Of a stretch of DNA of 16,157 nt, positions 1-6,246 are shown in pieces. The notes below the pieces were generated by a model. That model was not told the origin of the DNA. It saw only the letters and a list, made by a program, of their open reading frames with translations, and did no database searches. The position numbers and the translations under genes were made by a program. How positions within the stretch are numbered: position 1 is the stretch's first letter; each line of letters begins with the position of its first letter. Origin of the DNA: an uncultured Oscillospiraceae bacterium (GTDB lineage Bacteria > Bacillota > Clostridia > Oscillospirales > Oscillospiraceae). The stretch covers positions 1-16,157 of the forward strand of contig CAKTED010000008.1 of NCBI GenBank assembly GCA_934546725.1, in the 5' to 3' direction.

Positions 1-1905
1 ATGTCCTACGGCTCCATCTCGCAGGAGGCGCACGAGTGCATGGCCGAGGCCATGAACCGCCTCGGCGGAAAGTCAAACTCCGGCGAGGGCGGCGAACGGC
101 CCGAAAGACTGCATAACGAAAAATGCTCCGCCATCAAGCAGGTGGCCTCCGGCCGCTTCGGCGTAACGTCAGAATACCTTGTAAGCGCAAAGGAAATTCA
201 GATAAAAATGGCGCAGGGCGCAAAGCCCGGTGAGGGCGGTCACCTTCCTGGAAAGAAGGTCTATCCCTGGATAGCAAAGACCCGCTATTCCACTCCCGGC
301 GTCGCGCTCATCTCTCCCCCGCCGCACCACGATATTTATTCCATCGAGGATCTTGCACAGCTGATATACGACCTCAAAAACGCAAACCGCAGCGCGCGTA
401 TTTCCGTAAAGCTCGTCTCCGAAGCGGGCGTTGGAACCATCGCGGCGGGCGTGGCCAAGGCTGGAGCGCAGGTCATCCTCATCTCCGGTTACGACGGCGG
501 CACGGGAGCCGCTCCGCGCACATCCATCCACAATGCCGGTCTCCCCTGGGAGCTCGGACTGGCCGAAACTCACCAGACGCTCATAAAAAACGGCCTGCGC
601 TCCCGCGTTGTGCTCGAAACGGACGGCAAGCTCATGACAGGCCGCGACGTTGCCATCGCCGCAATGCTCGGCGCCGAGGAATTCGGCTTTGCCACCGCAC
701 CGCTTGTTACGATGGGCTGCCTCATGATGCGCGTATGTAATCTCGACACCTGCCCCGCGGGCGTTGCAACACAGAACCCGGAGCTGAGAAAGCGCTTCTG
801 CGGCAAGCCCGAATACGTCATGAATTTCATGCTCTTCATCGCCGGGGAGCTGCGCGAGATAATGGCAAAGCTCGGCATCCGCACGATCGACGAGCTCGTC
901 GGCCGCAGCGACCTGCTTCACGTCCGCGAAAAGCAGGTAACTCACCGCGCCGCCTCCGTGGACATGTCCCGCATTCTGAATAACCCGTATACGGATAATG
1001 AGCATGCCTCGCATTTTGACGCAAAGGACATTTACGATTTCCATCTTGAAAAAACGATAGACGAATCCGTATTCCTCAAAAAGTTTGCAAAGGAGCTCAA
1101 ATCCGGCAAAAAGGCCAGCCTGAACGTTGACATTTCCAGCACGGACAGAACTCTCGGCACGATCCTCGGCTCCGAGATAACACGTCTGCACGGCTCCTCC
1201 CTGCCGGATGACACCTTCACGATAAAGTGCCGCGGCGGCGGCGGTCAGTCCTTCGGCGCGTTTATCCCCAAAGGCATGACGCTCGAGATCGAGGGCGACA
1301 GCAACGATTACTTCGGCAAGGGTCTTTCGGGCGGCAAGCTCATAGTGTACCCGCCGAAGGGCAGCCGCTTCAGGGCCGAGGAAAACATCATAATCGGCAA
1401 TGTTGCCCTTTACGGCGCGACCTCAGGCGAGGCCTACATAAACGGCGTTGCGGGCGAGCGCTTCTGCGTGCGAAATTCCGGCGCTTACGCCGTCGTTGAA
1501 GGAGTGGGCGACCACGGCTGCGAATACATGACCGGCGGCCGCTGCGTCATCCTCGGCCGCACCGGCAAAAACTTTGCCGCCGGAATGAGCGGCGGTATCG
1601 CCTATGTACTCGACGAGAAGCACGATCTTTACACGCGCGTGAACAAGGCCCTCGTAAGCATGGAGACCGTCAGCGAAAAGCACGATATCGAGGAACTGCG
1701 CGGCATGATAGAAAAGCACGTTGCCGCAACAGGCTCAAGGCGCGGGCAGGAGATACTTGACAGCTTTGCCGACATGCTGCCGAGCTTCAAGAAAATAATC
1801 CCCAATGATTACAGCCGCATGCTCAGAGCGATAGCTGAAAGCGAGGCCAAGGGCTTCACCCGCGAGCAGGCCGAAATTGACGCGTTTTACGCATGTACAA
1901 AGTAA
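1..1905 (+). CDS. gltB: Glutamate synthase large (alpha) subunit, C-terminal part (5'-truncated by window edge)
   Basis: Glutamate synthase transfers the glutamine amide to 2-oxoglutarate to give two glutamates; this subunit carries the FMN/synthase site. The 634 residues visible are the FMN-binding synthase domain (about 1-300) and the C-terminal GXGXG beta-helix domain (about 390-590, with [10 protein letters not shown] at 412-421). The flavin-domain signature [13 protein letters not shown] lies near 163-175. Three cysteines, C240, C246 and C251, in [12 protein letters not shown] fit the ligands of the [3Fe-4S] cluster. The frame is open at base 1, and MSYGSIS is an internal motif in this family, so the ATG at base 1 is not the true start. 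The usual length is about 1500 residues, so the amidotransferase and central domains lie to the left. The stop overlaps the gltD ribosome-binding site, so the two are surely co-transcribed. Confidence 0.97.
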   Translation: MSYGSISQEAHECMAEAMNRLGGKSNSGEGGERPERLHNEKCSAIKQVASGRFGVTSEYLVSAKEIQIKMAQGAKPGEGGHLPGKKVYPWIAKTRYSTPGVALISPPPHHDIYSIEDLAQLIYDLKNANRSARISVKLVSEAGVGTIAAGVAKAGAQVILISGYDGGTGAAPRTSIHNAGLPWELGLAETHQTLIKNGLRSRVVLETDGKLMTGRDVAIAAMLGAEEFGFATAPLVTMGCLMMRVCNLDTCPAGVATQNPELRKRFCGKPEYVMNFMLFIAGELREIMAKLGIRTIDELVGRSDLLHVREKQVTHRAASVDMSRILNNPYTDNEHASHFDAKDIYDFHLEKTIDESVFLKKFAKELKSGKKASLNVDISSTDRTLGTILGSEITRLHGSSLPDDTFTIKCRGGGGQSFGAFIPKGMTLEIEGDSNDYFGKGLSGGKLIVYPPKGSRFRAEENIIIGNVALYGATSGEAYINGVAGERFCVRNSGAYAVVEGVGDHGCEYMTGGRCVILGRTGKNFAAGMSGGIAYVLDEKHDLYTRVNKALVSMETVSEKHDIEELRGMIEKHVAATGSRRGQEILDSFADMLPSFKKIIPNDYSRMLRAIAESEAKGFTREQAEIDAFYACTK

Positions 1906-1918
1906 GGAGGGCTTGAAA

Positions 1919-3391
1919 ATGGGAAAAGCAACCGGATTTATGGAGTTTGCGCGAGAGAACAATCCCGCCGAGAGCCCCACCGAGAGAATAAAGAATTTCA
2001 ACGAGTTCCACCCTATGCTCAATAAGGTCGAGCGCACAAGGCAGGCCGCCCGCTGCATGGACTGCGGCGTTCCCTTCTGCACCTCCGGCATAAGCCTCGG
2101 CGGCGCATTCACTGGCTGTCCGCTGCACAATATGCCTCCCGAGTGGAACGACCTTATCTATAACGACTGCTGGGAGCAGGCATACGCAAGACTGAGAAAA
2201 ACAAACAATTTCCCCGAGTTTACCGGCAGGGTATGCCCCGCTCTCTGCGAGGCGGCCTGCACCTGCGGCAGATACGGCGATTCCGTTACCTGCCGCGAAA
2301 ACGAGCTTGCGATAGTCGAGAACGCATACTCATCCGGCATTGCCGCGGCAAAGCCGCCCAGGGTGCGGAGCGGCAAGCGGGTCGCCGTTGTCGGCTCCGG
2401 TCCCTCCGGTCTTGCAGCGGCCGACCAGCTCAACCATCGCGGACATGAGGTCACGGTATTCGAGCGCTCCGACCGCCCCGGCGGACTGCTTATGTACGGC
2501 ATCCCGAACATGAAGCTGGAAAAGCGCATAATTCAGCGCAGAACAGATATCATGACGGAAGAGGGCGTGGTTTTCCAGACGAACACCGACGTTGGCCGGG
2601 ATGTTCCCGCAGGCGAGCTCCTTGAGCACTACGACGCCGTTGTCCTCTGCTGCGGCTCCTCTCAGCCGCGCGACCTCAATCTTCCAGGCCGCGACGCCGA
2701 CGGCATATATTTCGCCGTTGATTTTCTCCGCTCCACCACGAAGGCTCTGCTTGACGGCGGCGACTTCATTTCCGCAAAGGGTAAAAACGTCGTGATAGTC
2801 GGCGGCGGCGACACCGGCAACGACTGCGTCGGCACAAGTATTCGCCACGGCTGCGCAAGCGTTACGCAGATAGAGATGATGCCCAAGGCCCCGGACACCC
2901 GTCTTGAGAGCAACCCCTGGCCGCAGTGGCCGCGCGTATGCAAAACCGATTACGGTCAACAGGAGGCCATTGCCGTATTCGGCCACGATCCGCGAATTTA
3001 TGAAACAACGGTAAAGGAATTTATTAAGGATGACTCCGGAAAGCTCTGCGCAATAAAGCTCGTCAAGCTCAGACCCGAGCGCGACGAGGCTACCGGCAGG
3101 ACCAACATGGTCGAGATCCCCGGCAGTGAATCCGTTATGGACTGCGACCTTCTGCTCATCGCGGCGGGCTTCCTCGGCTGCCAGAGCTACGTTGCCGATG
3201 CCTTTGGCGTAAACGTCGGACCGCGCGGCACTGCCGGAACGCCGGACGTTCACGAGACAAACGTGGACAGGGTCTTTACGGCAGGCGACATGCATCGCGG
3301 TCAGTCCCTCGTTGTGTGGGCGATAGCGGAGGGCCGCGCCGCCGCAATGGCCGTGGACAAGTACCTCATGGGATATACAAACCTCGTTTGA
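1919..3391 (+). CDS. gltD: Glutamate synthase small (beta) subunit, NADPH-dependent oxidoreductase
   Basis: This 490-residue flavoprotein takes electrons from NAD(P)H through FAD and passes them over Fe-S clusters to GltB. The N-terminal cysteine region is intact: C46, C49, C54 and C67, then C106, C110, C114 and C116, as in the two-[4Fe-4S] Fer4_20-type domain. The FAD Rossmann motif GSGPSG is at 159-164, the nucleotide motif GGGDTGND begins at 295, and the C-terminal FAD-closing motif is TAGDMHRGQSLV. I chose the ATG at 1919 because AAGGAGG (1904-1910) sits 8 bases before it and overlaps the gltB stop. An in-frame ATG at 1877 lies inside gltB and lacks such a site. The length is typical of the family. 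A hairpin terminator follows 26 bases after the stop. GltD-like proteins also partner other enzymes, but directly after gltB this assignment is secure. Confidence 0.97.
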   Translation: MGKATGFMEFARENNPAESPTERIKNFNEFHPMLNKVERTRQAARCMDCGVPFCTSGISLGGAFTGCPLHNMPPEWNDLIYNDCWEQAYARLRKTNNFPEFTGRVCPALCEAACTCGRYGDSVTCRENELAIVENAYSSGIAAAKPPRVRSGKRVAVVGSGPSGLAAADQLNHRGHEVTVFERSDRPGGLLMYGIPNMKLEKRIIQRRTDIMTEEGVVFQTNTDVGRDVPAGELLEHYDAVVLCCGSSQPRDLNLPGRDADGIYFAVDFLRSTTKALLDGGDFISAKGKNVVIVGGGDTGNDCVGTSIRHGCASVTQIEMMPKAPDTRLESNPWPQWPRVCKTDYGQQEAIAVFGHDPRIYETTVKEFIKDDSGKLCAIKLVKLRPERDEATGRTNMVEIPGSESVMDCDLLLIAAGFLGCQSYVADAFGVNVGPRGTAGTPDVHETNVDRVFTAGDMHRGQSLVVWAIAEGRAAAMAVDKYLMGYTNLV

Positions 3392-3417
3392 ACATCGCAG
3401 AAAACACTTTTTTATAG

Positions 3418-3454
3418 GCAGAGGCCGTCTCATACTGAGACGGCCTCTGCTTTT
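3418..3454 (+). terminator. Rho-independent terminator of gltBD
   Basis: A perfect 15-bp stem (3418-3432 with 3436-3450) closes a 3-base loop, followed by a short TTTT tail. It starts 26 bases after the gltD stop. The tail is short, but the stem is long and GC-rich. The opposite strand has no U-tract after the stem that would suit leftward termination. Confidence 0.85.
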
Positions 3455-3574
3455 CCCGCAATAAATTTTTTCAACATTTCCCGCGCTGCTCGACACGTTT
3501 CGTGGATATTTTTTCCATAAACGTTGTAAGCTGTTGATGTAAGGATAACAATACGAAAGGTCAGGTAAATACAT
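3455..3574 (+). promoter_or_regulatory. Upstream region of noc, promoter not resolved
   Basis: This stretch separates the gltBD terminator from the noc start, so noc must have its own promoter here. It is AT-richer than its surroundings. I see TTGTAA at 3524 and GATAAC at 3544, but their 14-base spacing is too short for a confident sigma-A call. The sequence TTTCCCGC occurs at 3477-3484 and also 25 bases upstream at 3452-3459. The 3476-3483 octamer ATTTCCCG equals one half of the B. subtilis Noc-binding palindrome, but the other half is absent. A small inverted repeat, CACG-TTT-CGTG, lies at 3494-3504. Confidence 0.35.
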
Positions 3575-4414
3575 ATGGCAGCTACTGTAAGAAAGCGTGG
3601 AATATTTGAAAGTCAGAAGGTAATATCCATTCCAGTCGGGGACATTTCGCCAAACCCGGCACAGCCGCGCAAGCTTTTCGACAGCGATTCTCTCTTTGAG
3701 CTGTCGGAAAGCATTGCGCAATACGGAGTTATTCAGCCGCTTTCCGTCCGGCGGGCAGGCAGGCAGTATGAACTCGTCGCCGGTGAGCGGCGCCTCAGGG
3801 CGGCAAAAATCGCCGGTCTGACCGAGGTGCCATGCATTGTTCTGGAGCTCAGCGGGGAGGATTCATCCGTCATAGCGCTCATCGAAAATCTTCAGCGCCG
3901 CGATCTTGACTATATCGAGGAGGCCGAGGCTCTTGCGCGGCTTATAAAGGAGTATGGAATGAGTCAGGAGGAAGCCGCTCGAAGGATAAGCCGCTCACAG
4001 TCCGCCGTTGCTAACAAGCTGCGTATCCTGCGGCTTTCGCCGGAGATCCTTTATGTTCTTCGGGAGTCGGGACTTACGGAGCGTCATGCACGCGCGCTGC
4101 TGCGCCTGCCGGACGAGGAGCTGCGGCAAAAAGCTCTCGAGCACATGATAGTCCACCAGCTCACTGTGGCAAAGTCTGAGGAATATATCGAGGATCTTCT
4201 CCAGGCGGCACGCGAAGAAGCCGAAGAGGCCGCCGCGCCGAAGCGCAGCAAGCCGTCATATATCATTAAGGATGTGCGGCTTTTCCTGAACAGCATAAGC
4301 CGTTCTCTTGGAATAATGCGCGACTCAGGCGTGGATGCCGTGTGCGACCAGAGCGAAACGGATGAGGATATAATCCTGATGATAACGATCCCGAAGAAGA
4401 AAAGCGCGTCCTGA
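3575..4414 (+). CDS. noc: ParB/Noc-family CTPase, probably nucleoid occlusion protein Noc
   Basis: Noc binds chromosomal sites, spreads as a CTP-dependent clamp and keeps the division machinery off the nucleoid. The 279-residue protein has the ParB N-domain (about 16-105, with NPAQPR at 27-32, GERR at 70-73 and ENLQR at 104-108), a central helix-turn-helix (about 128-150) and a C-terminal dimerisation part (about 230-275). Four positions separate Noc from ParB DNA reading in published work (Q, K, K, R in Noc; R, T, A, G in ParB). Here they appear to be Q142, K148, R152 and R170: three match Noc and the fourth is still basic. The C-terminal LFLNSISRSL...DSGV also resembles Noc. The N-terminus lacks an obvious copy of the B. 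subtilis membrane-binding helix. No parA or rsmG is adjacent, so a ParB role is possible but less likely. Confidence 0.82.
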   Translation: MAATVRKRGIFESQKVISIPVGDISPNPAQPRKLFDSDSLFELSESIAQYGVIQPLSVRRAGRQYELVAGERRLRAAKIAGLTEVPCIVLELSGEDSSVIALIENLQRRDLDYIEEAEALARLIKEYGMSQEEAARRISRSQSAVANKLRILRLSPEILYVLRESGLTERHARALLRLPDEELRQKALEHMIVHQLTVAKSEEYIEDLLQAAREEAEEAAAPKRSKPSYIIKDVRLFLNSISRSLGIMRDSGVDAVCDQSETDEDIILMITIPKKKSAS

Positions 4415-4427
4415 TCGAAATTATAGC

Positions 4428-4478
4428 AAAAATCGAGGCCAGCATAAGCGTTTCAGACGCCTGCTGACCTCGATTTTT
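4428..4478. terminator. Bidirectional terminator between convergent noc and rluD
   Basis: The 11-bp arm AAAAATCGAGG (4428-4438) pairs with CCTCGATTTTT (4468-4478). After a C/A mismatch the stem continues with CAGCA/TGCTG (4440-4444 with 4462-4466) and a small apical stem GCGT/ACGC (4448-4451 with 4457-4460). The A-run and T-run at the base give a U-tail in both directions. It shares one base with the rluD stop codon, so it can end transcripts from both convergent genes. Confidence 0.88.
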
Positions 4479-5401
4479 CATATTCTGCTTTTCAGTCTTT
4501 TAAGGACATCGATAAAATATTCCGGCAGCTCGCTCGTAAGCTCAATGTGCTCCCCGCTTCGCGGATGAATAAATTTGAGACTGCGCGCGTGCAGGCACTG
4601 GCTCTTCTGCCCCAGCTCCGGCTTTTTTGAGCCGTAAACGGCATCGCCAAGTATCGGATGACCTATATACGCCATATGCACCCTTATCTGATGCGTCCGG
4701 CCCGTTTCAAGGCGGCAGCGCAGGTGCGTATAGCCCGGATATCTCTCCAAAACCTCGTAATGCGTGACCGCAGGGCGGGAGCCCTTATCCGTAACGGCCA
4801 TTTTCTTTCTGTCCACCGGATGGCGGCCTATCGGCGCATTCACCGTCCCGTGATTGTCACGGATATTTCCGCGAACCACCGTCTCGTATATGCGTGAAAG
4901 GCTTCTGTCCTTTAGCTGCCCGCTGAGGCTCTGGTGGGCAAAGTCATTTTTGGCGGCGATTATCAGCCCGGACGTATCCTTGTCTATTCTGTGGACGATG
5001 CCGGGGCGCAGCTCTCCGCCAATGCCGGAAAGACTGCCTGCGCATTGAAACATCAGCGCGTTTACAAGAGTGCCGTCCGGGTGTCCCGGCGCGGGATGAA
5101 CGACCATCCCCTTCGGCTTATTTATGACTATGACATCCGCGTCCTCATAGGCGATATCAAGCGGGATATCCTGCGCCTCCAGCCCAACCTCGACCGCAGC
5201 CTCGGGAAGCGTTACCTCAAAGCAGTCCCCCGCCTGGACGCGATAGCTGTTCTTTACGGCGCCGCCGCCTGCAAAGCAAACTCCTCCGGACGAAATAAGC
5301 TGCTGCGCGGCACTTCTGCTCACCAGTCCGGCCTTTTCGGCAATAAAGCTGTCAAGCCGCTCTCCGCAGCTCTCACTCTCCGCCCTTATCAGCAGGCTCA
5401 T
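4478..5401 (-). CDS. rluD: RluD-family 23S rRNA pseudouridine synthase (YlyB type)
   Basis: The protein isomerises uridine to pseudouridine in RNA; RluD relatives act on 23S rRNA helix 69, though the exact target here cannot be read from sequence. It has 307 residues from the chosen start: an S4 RNA-binding domain (about 13-60, ERLDSFI...SRSAAQQLISSGGV) and the catalytic domain with GIVHRIDKDTSGL, which gives the catalytic aspartate D140. Downstream, RLETGRTHQIRVHMAYIGHPILGD is the usual RluA/RluD signature. The ATG at 5401 is preferred over an in-frame ATG 11 codons upstream, because GGGGAGGAG (5409-5417) sits 7 bases before it and MSLLIRAES is a natural family N-terminus. It overlaps lspA by 29 bases, which suggests translational coupling. 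B. subtilis has the same lspA-rluD (ylyB) order. Confidence 0.94.
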   Translation of the reverse strand: MSLLIRAESESCGERLDSFIAEKAGLVSRSAAQQLISSGGVCFAGGGAVKNSYRVQAGDCFEVTLPEAAVEVGLEAQDIPLDIAYEDADVIVINKPKGMVVHPAPGHPDGTLVNALMFQCAGSLSGIGGELRPGIVHRIDKDTSGLIIAAKNDFAHQSLSGQLKDRSLSRIYETVVRGNIRDNHGTVNAPIGRHPVDRKKMAVTDKGSRPAVTHYEVLERYPGYTHLRCRLETGRTHQIRVHMAYIGHPILGDAVYGSKKPELGQKSQCLHARSLKFIHPRSGEHIELTSELPEYFIDVLKRLKSRI

Positions 5402-5936
5402 CGGCGCTCTCCTCCCCTGCCGGTTCAAATTCATCGAGCTTTTTCATAAGCTCCTCCGTCTCCTGCGCATCGGGCGGCGGCAGCTTTTTGCCGCTGTCCT
5501 TCCCGCCGAATATGACGAAAACGCAGAAAAGTATTCCGCCGATAACTATGGCGCAGTCGGCAATATTGAACACGGGAAAATCAACAAAAAGCGTCTGGAA
5601 CATATCCTCAACGTATCCGTGCGCTATCCTGTCTATCAGGTTGCCGATCGCGCCGCCGATAACGAGCGCGATCGCCACGCGCTCACGCTTCGCCGCAGGC
5701 TTTTTCAGTATCAGCGCAGCGATTCCCGCAGCGCAGACTATGCAGGTAAGAATGATTATCGGCAGCTGAAGCCCTTTGAAAAGGCTGAACGCAGCCGCTT
5801 CGTTGTGAACATGCGTCAGCTGTATGACGCCGGGGATCAGCTTCATCTCACCATACAGCGGTATGGCGTTCACTATCCACAGCTTGAAAAGCTGGTCTGC
5901 CAGTACGATGACAGCCGCCAAAGCCAGATACAGCAT
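5373..5936 (-). CDS. lspA: Lipoprotein signal peptidase (signal peptidase II)
   Basis: LspA cleaves signal peptides from diacylglyceryl-modified prolipoproteins in the cytoplasmic membrane. The 187-residue product has four hydrophobic segments (about 1-20, 58-77, 87-101 and 123-142). The catalytic aspartate pair is present: D111 in the VEDMF motif and D127 in FNIADCA, after GGAIGNLIDR (94-103). D14 in LADQ is the conserved N-terminal Asp. Two oddities are visible. The usual N-x-GAAF motif reads NEAAAF (45-50), with Ala in place of Gly. The C-terminus also carries a roughly 40-residue acidic tail (PPPDAQETEELMKKLDEF onward) beyond the last membrane segment, making it longer than the usual 150-170 residues. 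GGGAG lies a few bases before the ATG. The gene follows the repeat block after ileS and overlaps rluD. Confidence 0.94.
   Translation of the reverse strand: MLYLALAAVIVLADQLFKLWIVNAIPLYGEMKLIPGVIQLTHVHNEAAAFSLFKGLQLPIIILTCIVCAAGIAALILKKPAAKRERVAIALVIGGAIGNLIDRIAHGYVEDMFQTLFVDFPVFNIADCAIVIGGILFCVFVIFGGKDSGKKLPPPDAQETEELMKKLDEFEPAGEESADEPADKGGE
5409..5417 (-). promoter_or_regulatory. Ribosome-binding site that fixes the rluD start
   Basis: GGGGAGGAG on the minus strand lies 7 bases before the ATG at 5401, inside the end of lspA. It favours this start over the ATG at 5434. Confidence 0.75.
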
Positions 5937-5963
5937 ACTTTCTCCCTTCTGCCAAAGCGATAT

Positions 5964-6005
5964 CTGTGAGACTTTTTTACAGGTGATGGCGGGGTACCCC
6001 CGCCA
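5964..6005. repeat. 42-bp direct repeat, copy 1, with terminal hairpin
   Basis: It starts CTGTGAGAC, has a run of six T, then ACAGGTGATGGCGGGG, and ends in CGCCA. The last part folds into an 8-bp hairpin (5987-5994 with 5998-6005, loop TAC). It differs from copy 2 only in the lengths of its T and C runs (T6/C5 here, T5/C6 there). It ends 28 bases upstream of the lspA start. Confidence 0.85.
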
Positions 6006-6011
6006 CGAATC

Positions 6012-6039
6012 TCCTGAAAAGTGCAGGCACTTTTCAGGA
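6012..6039. repeat. Perfect 13-bp inverted repeat (hairpin)
   Basis: TCCTGAAAAGTGC (6012-6024) and its exact complement GCACTTTTCAGGA (6027-6039) are separated by two bases. It is a central part of the ileS-lspA repeat block. It could also extrude as a cruciform or fold as a tight RNA stem. Confidence 0.85.
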
Positions 6040-6158
6040 AAGGATGGCGCTTCGCTCTGCGCCTCAGCTGTGCGCCTTCAGCGTACAGTTCGACGCTCGC
6101 TCCACGAGATGTATTTTTTGTGACGCGCATGTCGCCGCAAAAAATGATTTAAAACTTA

Positions 6159-6180
6159 TTTCACGTCTGCGGACGTGAAA
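6159..6180. repeat. Perfect 9-bp inverted repeat (hairpin)
   Basis: TTTCACGTC (6159-6167) and GACGTGAAA (6172-6180) flank a TGCG tetraloop, directly beside direct-repeat copy 2. The arms resemble the outer letters of a parS site, but the halves do not abut, so a structural role is more likely. Confidence 0.8.
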
Positions 6181-6182
6181 CT

Positions 6183-6224
6183 CTGTGAGACTTTTTACAG
6201 GTGATGGCGGGGTACCCCCCGCCA
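6183..6224. repeat. 42-bp direct repeat, copy 2, with terminal hairpin
   Basis: This is the same 42 bases as copy 1 except for T5 in place of T6 and C6 in place of C5. The hairpin is longer here because flanking bases join it: GATGGCGGGG (6203-6212) pairs with CCCCGCCATC (6217-6226) around TACC. It begins 21 bases after the ileS stop on the minus strand and could protect the ileS transcript end. No U-tract follows it in either direction. Confidence 0.85.
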
Positions 6225-6246
6225 TCATATGCGATAAAACTCCGTT

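Larger units (their letters stand above)
5964..6226. repeat. Structured intergenic repeat block between ileS and lspA
   Basis: The 310-base gap between ileS and lspA is almost filled by this block. It is bounded by two near-identical 42-bp direct repeats (5964-6005 and 6183-6224). Between them lie a perfect 13-bp hairpin (6012-6039), a weak 5-bp hairpin (GGCGC/GCGCC, 6046-6063), an imperfect hairpin between T6G and CA6 runs (6114-6144) and a perfect 9-bp hairpin (6159-6180). No coding signal or ribosome-binding site makes a gene likely here. The block sits in the middle of an apparently co-directional gene run, so it would be transcribed with ileS and lspA. It resembles a miniature repeat or mosaic palindromic element, but the family is not one I can name. 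Confidence 0.7.

Noticed and set aside
169..1191. A 340-codon frame antisense to gltB
   Set aside because: It is mirror coding caused by codon bias in gltB. The product is Ala/Val/Gly-rich without motifs.
2330..3721. A 463-codon frame antisense to gltD and the start of noc
   Set aside because: It is a shadow frame of a GC-rich gene. It runs across the gltBD terminator and the noc upstream region and shows no recognisable domain, whereas the opposite strand encodes a complete GltD.
5873..6130. An 85-codon minus-strand frame that covers much of the ileS-lspA repeat block
   Set aside because: It is built from the inverted repeats themselves and runs out of frame into lspA. There is no good ribosome-binding site, and the low-complexity basic product looks like translated repeat DNA.
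6159..6180. A parS-like site
   Set aside because: The arms TTTCACGTC and GACGTGAAA look like parS letters, but the halves are pushed apart by extra bases. The unit behaves as a hairpin within the repeat block, and the nearby family member has Noc-type, not ParB-type, residues.
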